Position numbers and translations under genes: made by a program
In this document: piece by piece, positions 59,715 through 64,000 of the stretch
How the letters are laid out: the number at the start of each line of letters is the position of its first letter
How positions within the stretch are numbered: the stretch's first letter is position 1
Assembly: GCA_964598565.1 (NCBI GenBank)
Contig: CAZRCG010000002.1
Coordinates: 186,001-250,000 of the forward strand
DNA from: CAZRCG01 sp964598565
GTDB lineage: Bacteria; Bdellovibrionota; UBA2394
Length of the DNA: 64,000 nucleotides
Direction: 5' to 3'
The notes under the pieces: generated by a model
What the model was told of the DNA's origin: nothing
Databases searched by the model: none
What the model saw: only the letters and a program-made list of their open reading frames with translations

Positions 59715-60890
59715 TCAGTGAGCCAACTTTTCAAACAGGTGTGCCATCACTTCTAACGATCGAGTCTCGTGGCTTGTGGACATTCCCTCACAAAGCACGG
59801 GCGAAAAATCATAAGACAAAATTCCCAAGCTTCTAAAGAGCGACGCAGAGGAATCGGCATCCCCGATAAAGCGACTGGCGCGTGAATTGGGGTACAGCTC
59901 GAAGGCCTCTTCAACCCACGACAATATTTCGTTGCGAGCAAAACTGCGGCGAAACGGTGAATAGCGTGTTCGATGCATCGTTTCGTGAAACCCTCCATCA
60001 CGAATCAAGCGAATCAGGCCGTTCTCTTCTCGATCACCGAGAAAACGAAGGTCCACGGCAACACGAGACGGTGATAATTTCTTCAGTGACCAAATCTCAT
60101 TTTTTAATTCAATCTGAGAAAAATCTTCAAAAAATATTCGCGGCCACACATAGCTTAGCCAACGTTTCATGGGGGTGAGCAGATCTCTCCAATGCTGAAC
60201 CATATCGATATACTCATCGTGTAGAGACGAAATAATCCAGGGGTGACTACTCTGCTGACGATTTATTATCCAACGTTCTAGATCTTCCCAGAGATCCAGA
60301 ATATCGCTGCCTTTCGTTTCAAGGGTCACTTGCCACCAGCCACGCGACGCCGTTTCAATCGGCCAATAAGTCCACAGAGGATGAAACAAAGGGCTACCGC
60401 AAAGGTCCGTGGTCAACGCGACTTCAATATCTCGCAACGATGGAAACTGTGCCCATACAGCACCGGCTTCAATTTTCTCGAGAAGACTTAAATCGTAAGG
60501 CTTCCGCGGAAAGGCCCGCACTAAATAATGAATGAAATTTTCGAGGGCTTCGTAACGCGTCGGGGTGCCACTATAGTCGAGCACAAAAATAAAATCTCGA
60601 CTTCGCGGTTGTTCCTTTAGGGCCTTCAACGCTGCCCAAAACAGGGCTTTCTTCTTTTCAGCCTGGGGCGATTTTGAAGAGATATGAAGGAGCACAGGGG
60701 GCGCCTGAGATTCTTCGGTTTTAAAGAGGCCTAGAAGAATAATCTCGGTCGAGTGCCGCTTCCACACCCGATACTCGATATCGTGCACCTTGGCCTCTCG
60801 GCGCCAAAATCGATCGGCATCGTGCCAATCCATCGATGGTATCTCGAGAAAACCAGACAAAAGCCATCCATAAAAACCCAACCACATCAT
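59715..60890 (-). CDS. M20-peptidase-like protein without metal ligands
   Basis: This 391-residue protein has no obvious named family but follows the outline of an M20 amidohydrolase. A ribbon like the M20 core (PPVLLHISSKSPQAEKKKALFWAALKALKEQPRSRDFIFVLDYSG) aligns with the segment that usually runs VLxGHxDVVP and DxKGG in the family, but the His, the Asp and the later Glu-Glu pair are all missing. A middle domain contains SRGWWQVTLETKGSDIL, resembling the M20 dimerisation domain, then VAVDLRFLGDREEN and a C-terminal DADSSASLFRSLGILSYDFSPVLCEGMSTSHETRSLEVM, which recalls the family ending. It would thus lack catalytic metals. The gene is immediately followed by comF. Its role is unknown. Confidence 0.7.
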   Translation of the reverse strand: MMWLGFYGWLLSGFLEIPSMDWHDADRFWRREAKVHDIEYRVWKRHSTEIILLGLFKTEESQAPPVLLHISSKSPQAEKKKALFWAALKALKEQPRSRDFIFVLDYSGTPTRYEALENFIHYLVRAFPRKPYDLSLLEKIEAGAVWAQFPSLRDIEVALTTDLCGSPLFHPLWTYWPIETASRGWWQVTLETKGSDILDLWEDLERWIINRQQSSHPWIISSLHDEYIDMVQHWRDLLTPMKRWLSYVWPRIFFEDFSQIELKNEIWSLKKLSPSRVAVDLRFLGDREENGLIRLIRDGGFHETMHRTRYSPFRRSFARNEILSWVEEAFELYPNSRASRFIGDADSSASLFRSLGILSYDFSPVLCEGMSTSHETRSLEVMAHLFEKLAH

Positions 60891-61001
60891 AAGAGCGGCC
60901 CGAGACTAAACCTCTGCTTCGCAGGAGGGAACAGATTTTTTCTGACAACCTAGTATTGGCTCATGCTCGTGCGATCCACGCTGAACTTCTAACTCTAGAC
61001 A

Positions 61002-61115
61002 ATGATTCTGCATCGATTTCTGGAACTACTGTGCTACGTCTCTAGCGAACAAGCAAAGACGGCCGCTAAACTAATATCTGAGCTGTTTCGCCACGAACCC
61101 ATCATCATCAGGTGA
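61002..61115 (+). CDS. Possible small ORF in a gap (37 residues)
   Basis: A plus-strand ORF of 37 codons begins at ATG 61002 and ends at 61115, in the 228-base gap between the M20-like gene and the coiled-coil gene. It reads MILHRFLELLCYVSSEQ, then AKTAAKLISELFRHEPIIIR, which looks amphipathic. No good ribosome site is visible. The rest of the gap shows only scattered A/T-rich stretches and no recognised RNA gene. This may be chance. Confidence 0.2.
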   Translation: MILHRFLELLCYVSSEQAKTAAKLISELFRHEPIIIR

Positions 61116-61118
61116 ACC

Positions 61119-61736
61119 CTACTTCTGAGTCAGTTCTTTAAGCTTCGCTTCACGATCGATGAGCTTGGCTTCAAGCTCGGACAGCTGAATTTTTAGTCGC
61201 TCGGTTTCAGTTTGAAATTGTAGTTTCTGCCCTTTAAGTAAAGCTTGAAGTTTGGGCTTCAAATCTTCTTGGCCGACGGCCACCTTTTGAACTTGCTCCA
61301 GCTCGTGAACCTTTTGTTCAAGCTCTGCGATTCGCTGGCGATAAACCTCTTTTTCTCGATCTCCTCGAAAAGCTCCCATCGCAGTTTTCAAACTCGGTGG
61401 AAAGGGTGTCCCCACCAGTCGATCGAGCTCATCAAGAAGGCTATTCACAGAGACCGCCCCATTAATCTCAGAGGGATTAATCGTCGAGTCCGGCGCCATA
61501 TTCAACAAAACAATTTCCGACGGTAGCTCAGCCATCTTTAATTTTTCTGCCGTCTGCCCCGCCGCTTGAGCATTGTCGGGCTGCGAATAGACAAATACAA
61601 ATACTTGATGATCGCCTACATTGACATGCCGAAGAGCTTCGGGTCGAACATGATCGACTACATAACCAATACGCGACAAAGCCTCAGAATATTTAAATTC
61701 GCCCTCGTAGTCACAATAAAGAAGATGGCATGGCAT
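61119..61736 (-). CDS. Receiver-like/coiled-coil protein of unknown function
   Basis: I do not recognise this 205-residue protein. The first half (about 1-110) has the strand-helix pattern of a small alpha/beta domain (CHLLYCDYEGEFKYSEALSRIGYVVDHVRPEALRH, VFVFVYSQPDN, EIVLLNMAP) reminiscent of a degenerate receiver with no clear phosphoacceptor. The second half is a long coiled coil (REKEVYRQRIAELEQKVHELEQVQK, LQFQTETERLKIQLSELEAKLIDREAKLKELTQ). It follows ald by five bases and is likely cotranscribed with it. A scaffold or partner-binding role is possible. Confidence 0.7.
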   Translation of the reverse strand: MPCHLLYCDYEGEFKYSEALSRIGYVVDHVRPEALRHVNVGDHQVFVFVYSQPDNAQAAGQTAEKLKMAELPSEIVLLNMAPDSTINPSEINGAVSVNSLLDELDRLVGTPFPPSLKTAMGAFRGDREKEVYRQRIAELEQKVHELEQVQKVAVGQEDLKPKLQALLKGQKLQFQTETERLKIQLSELEAKLIDREAKLKELTQK

Positions 61737-61741
61737 AGGCT

Positions 61742-62833
61742 CTAACGATAAGCCTCGAAAGCCTCTGCAACCGCCTTTTGTGTAATCTCTCCTGCGTGCA
61801 CATTTAATCCCTTTGCCAAAGCTGCATCTTCTTTAAGCGCCTTTCGCAAACCATGCATCGCCAACTTTCGAGCATACGGCAGCGTCACATTGGTCAATGC
61901 AAACGTCGATGTTCTTGAGACAGCCCCAGGGATATTCGAAACGCAGTAGTGTAATACACCACTATCCAGATACGTTGGATGCGAATGAGTAGTCGGTTTC
62001 GTCGACTCAAAACAACCCCCCTGATCGACAGATACATCTACTGCGACCGAATTCGGTCGCATCTTCGACAGCATTTGACGAGTTACAAGACGAGGAGCCT
62101 TCGCGCCCGTAATCAGCACGGCCCCTATAATGAGATCGGAGTGCGTGACTTCTTCTGCCACAGCTTCCGCATTGTAAACCAAGGTCGTAATGCGCCCACC
62201 ATAGAGATCATCTAAGTAGACAAGTCTATTAGGATTAATATCTAAAATAGATACTTGAGCTCCCAAACCGACAGCCATCTTCAGTGCGCTCTGACCCACG
62301 ATACCCGCCCCAATAATCGTAACGCGTCCAGGCTTCACACCAGGAACGCCGCCAAGCAAGACGCCGCTTCCACCTTTATCCTTCTGTAGATAATGCGCCC
62401 CGATTTGTACTGAGAGACGTCCGGCCACTTCTGACATCGGACGAAGTAGAGGCAACGAGCCATCGTCCAATTGAATAGTTTCATAGGCAATTCCCGAAAT
62501 TTTCTTCTCGAGCATTTGCTTCGTCAGTTCCGGAGCAGGTGCCAAATGAAGATAAGTAAAGAGAATCTGCCCCTCGCGCATCATGTTTACTTCGACTGTC
62601 TGAGGCTCCTTCACTTTGATGATGAGCTCTGCGGTATCAAATACAGCCGCCGCCGAATCGAGCATTTTGGCGCCTGCCTGGACATAGAGATCATCCGCCA
62701 GACCGCTGCCCAAACCGGCACCTCGCTGAACATAGACATCATGGCCATCTTGCACTAAGACCGCCGCTCCAGCCGGGGTTAAGCCCACGCGATATTCGTT
62801 ATCTTTAATTTCTTTGGGTACGCCTACGATCAT
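61742..62833 (-). CDS. ald: Alanine dehydrogenase
   Basis: Ald interconverts L-alanine with pyruvate and ammonia using NAD. I start it at ATG 62833, with AGGAG five bases upstream; the ATG at 62971 would add 46 residues not seen in relatives. The 363-residue protein has GVPKEIKDNEYRVGLTPAGA at the N-terminus, the catalytic Lys in ELIIKVKEPQ, the active-site TYLHLAPAPELT, the NAD-binding VTIIGAGIVGQSALKMAVGLGAQVSILD, and the C-terminal VSVDQGGCFESTKPTTHSHPTY and VSNIPGAVSRTSTFALTN motifs. All look intact. It could recycle alanine from peptidoglycan or prey-type protein; alr and ddl also handle alanine. Confidence 0.95.
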   Translation of the reverse strand: MIVGVPKEIKDNEYRVGLTPAGAAVLVQDGHDVYVQRGAGLGSGLADDLYVQAGAKMLDSAAAVFDTAELIIKVKEPQTVEVNMMREGQILFTYLHLAPAPELTKQMLEKKISGIAYETIQLDDGSLPLLRPMSEVAGRLSVQIGAHYLQKDKGGSGVLLGGVPGVKPGRVTIIGAGIVGQSALKMAVGLGAQVSILDINPNRLVYLDDLYGGRITTLVYNAEAVAEEVTHSDLIIGAVLITGAKAPRLVTRQMLSKMRPNSVAVDVSVDQGGCFESTKPTTHSHPTYLDSGVLHYCVSNIPGAVSRTSTFALTNVTLPYARKLAMHGLRKALKEDAALAKGLNVHAGEITQKAVAEAFEAYR

Positions 62834-62984
62834 AGAATCTCCTAGACCACTACGATCTAAATTCAGACAGGCCATGTCAACGATTGGTCGAGACAATTTG
62901 GTCGGGGTGGCCTTTAGCATCCGTTTCGACGATCCATGGAGATCGACTATCGCTTCTGTTTCGACTACCAATCACCAGGCATTA

Positions 62985-63026
62985 TTCGGAAAATCCGAAG
63001 TCGCCCAAAACTCCCCAACCGGGGGA
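62985..63026. promoter_or_regulatory. Inverted repeats in the ald / TadE-like divergent region
   Basis: The 239-base gap between ald (minus) and the plus-strand cluster holds a perfect TTCGGA-AAA-TCCGAA inverted repeat (62985-62999) and a second TCCCC/GGGGA stem with a five-base loop (63012-63026). Either could be an operator or a leader structure. No firm promoter boxes can be assigned. Confidence 0.35.
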
Positions 63027-63072
63027 ACCGCCTCTCTGCCCTAGGCCTATAGCCTGCACAGACGCTTTCATC

Positions 63073-63813
63073 ATGTTCATGGCGACCGCCCTTCTGTTTC
63101 CGCTCTTCACCTGGGTATTCTACTTTACGCTGGGTTACGGCCACCTACTGCAGACCAGTTCCGAGCAAGTACGTCTTGATGCTCTCACGCTCTCGCTTTG
63201 TCACCAGAGAGCTCATACTCTGCAGAGCATTGCTACAGACGCGAACCGCCCCATTGAAGAGATTCAAAGACTCATGGACGTGACCGCACGCGCGACCTTG
63301 CTGGTAGCGTGGCATCCAGCGGCCTTTGAAGCAGGCAAAAAGATCCTGCAAACATTGGCGTATTCGGCCGACCCCCTGGTTTTAGTGGGTAATCTAAAAG
63401 CTAGCCAGTTTATGGGCCGCTCTCTTCAGCGGCAGAGTGACCTAAAAACCAAGAACCAACTGAGCGAGACCCATGGAAACCTCCGAAAACACTCGCTCAG
63501 CACGGCGACCCTAGCCCTCATTAGAGAGACTCACAGCGCTGAGCGCTCTCGATATGAAACAGTCTTCCGAGTGAGATGGCCTAAAAAATTCGTAAAAGGC
63601 CCCCATTTTGAACAAGCCAATCGAGAAGCGTTTACCTTTCATGCGTTTCGACAAATACCTTCCAAAGAAATGATTTCCAACGATGATTCGCAGTTTCGTC
63701 TCGCAAAACTCACGACTTTCAGAAAGGTAACGTTCGCCAAAGGAGTTGAATCGGGATGCTCGATTGCAAGCGACCAGTATCTCACGAACATCAAGGTGCG
63801 TCGTGAAAAGTAA
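63073..63813 (+). CDS. Single-pass TadE/TadG-like protein
   Basis: I start this at ATG 63073 because the longer reading from 62884 runs through the ald promoter region. The 246-residue product begins with one hydrophobic helix (ALLFPLFTWVFYFTLGYGHLL) and then reads QTSSEQVRLDALTLSLCHQRAHTLQSIATDAN, the pattern of TadE/TadG-like pseudopilins and pilus-associated proteins, in which a membrane segment is followed by an Ala-rich helix. The rest is mainly helical, then mixed, without other motifs. The next gene overlaps it by 11 bases and has the same style of N-terminus, so this is the start of a pilus or secretion-like cluster that continues beyond the window. Specific function is unknown. Confidence 0.65.
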   Translation: MFMATALLFPLFTWVFYFTLGYGHLLQTSSEQVRLDALTLSLCHQRAHTLQSIATDANRPIEEIQRLMDVTARATLLVAWHPAAFEAGKKILQTLAYSADPLVLVGNLKASQFMGRSLQRQSDLKTKNQLSETHGNLRKHSLSTATLALIRETHSAERSRYETVFRVRWPKKFVKGPHFEQANREAFTFHAFRQIPSKEMISNDDSQFRLAKLTTFRKVTFAKGVESGCSIASDQYLTNIKVRREK

Positions 63814-64000
63814 ATCCACTCGTGGCGAATCCGTCGCTGTGGCTCTGATGACTTTGGGGCTCATGTCATTCTCGCTTGTAGCCGTATGGAATTTGGCTCA
63901 ATCCCATCGTCACGGACTCAATCAATGGCGAGACATTCAAACCGATATTCAAAGGCTTCACGAAACTTCGTTGCCCCAGTCTCATCACGAATGGTCTGTC
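63803..64000 (+). CDS. Second single-pass prepilin- or TadE-like protein, 5' part
   Basis: A GTG start at 63803, with AAGGTG about five bases upstream, overlaps the previous stop by 11 bases. The frame is open to the window edge (66 codons). The N-terminus reads KSTRGESVAVALMTLGLMSFSLVAVWNLAQ: basic residues, a Gly-Glu, then a hydrophobic helix, as in prepilin or TadE/TadG-like proteins. The Glu after the Gly could sit at a position similar to the conserved Glu of pilins, but one cannot tell from this fragment. The remainder is helical and polar. Confidence 0.6.
   Translation, partial: MKSKSTRGESVAVALMTLGLMSFSLVAVWNLAQSHRHGLNQWRDIQTDIQRLHETSLPQSHHEWSV

Noticed and set aside
1..64000. CRISPR arrays, tRNA or rRNA genes, insertion sequences, prophage
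   Set aside because: Scanning the gaps by eye, I found no regularly spaced repeats, no cloverleaf-like tracts, no transposase or integrase frames and no terminal inverted repeats.

Overview
This window looks like chromosomal core sequence from a Gram-negative bacterium of the Bdellovibrionota or a related former deltaproteobacterial lineage. That placement is an inference. It rests on gene order (rho-rpmE-prfA-prmC, murA-hisD-like, rpsU-yqeY-dnaG, and a long rpsB-to-pssA block), on Mla and outer-membrane genes, on many two-component and receiver-like proteins, and on the compact layout. Gene density is very high, most genes are on the minus strand, and many neighbours overlap by ATGA. I saw no tRNA, rRNA, CRISPR array, insertion sequence or prophage.

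Layout from left to right. Positions 1-10 kb, minus strand: rho-rpmE-prfA-prmC, then murA, a hisD-like gene, rpsU, yqeY and the 5' part of dnaG. A plus-strand gene for a secreted protein sits between prmC and murA. 10-15 kb: ligA on the plus strand, facing a phnD-phnC-phnE type ABC importer. 15-20 kb: a membrane Ser/Thr kinase, divergent from a surface beta-barrel-like protein and an HpnB-like glycosyltransferase. 20-25 kb: a four-gene two-component cassette (hybrid kinase, CheY-like receiver, OmpR-like regulator, soluble kinase). 25-30 kb: a cyclic-nucleotide-binding domain fused to a di-heme-type membrane domain, a Cu-type P-ATPase and ddl. 30-41 kb: ispE and dus head to head, then rpsB-tsf-pyrH-frr-uppS-cdsA-dxr-rseP-tsaB-pssA read leftward. 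41-48 kb: glutaredoxin, a sugar-dehydrogenase-like protein, a coiled-coil lipoprotein, mlaE-mlaF-mlaD and alr. 48-55 kb: a HAD-GT20 fusion that best fits a one-protein glucosylglycerol synthase/phosphatase, then a HEAT-like protein, coaX, birA, a receiver-like protein and a PilZ gene behind a sigma-54-type promoter. 55-64 kb: glmS, glmU, comF, a degenerate M20-peptidase-like protein, alanine dehydrogenase and the start of a plus-strand cluster of single-pass TadE/TadG-like proteins.

Most genes serve envelope construction: peptidoglycan precursors (murA, ddl, alr, glmS, glmU, uppS), isoprenoids (dxr, ispE), phospholipids (cdsA, pssA, mla) and membrane proteolysis (rseP). Translation and transcription genes are interleaved with them. 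No obvious new defence or mobile system is present. The unusual content is a set of rebuilt versions of familiar proteins: a HisD-like protein without its catalytic residues, an M20-like protein without metal ligands, a CoaX with Lys in place of the first conserved Asp, a half-length TsaB, an MCE protein with a beta-rich C-terminal domain, and a cNMP-cytochrome fusion. Family comparisons were made from memory of reference sequences, without alignment tools.
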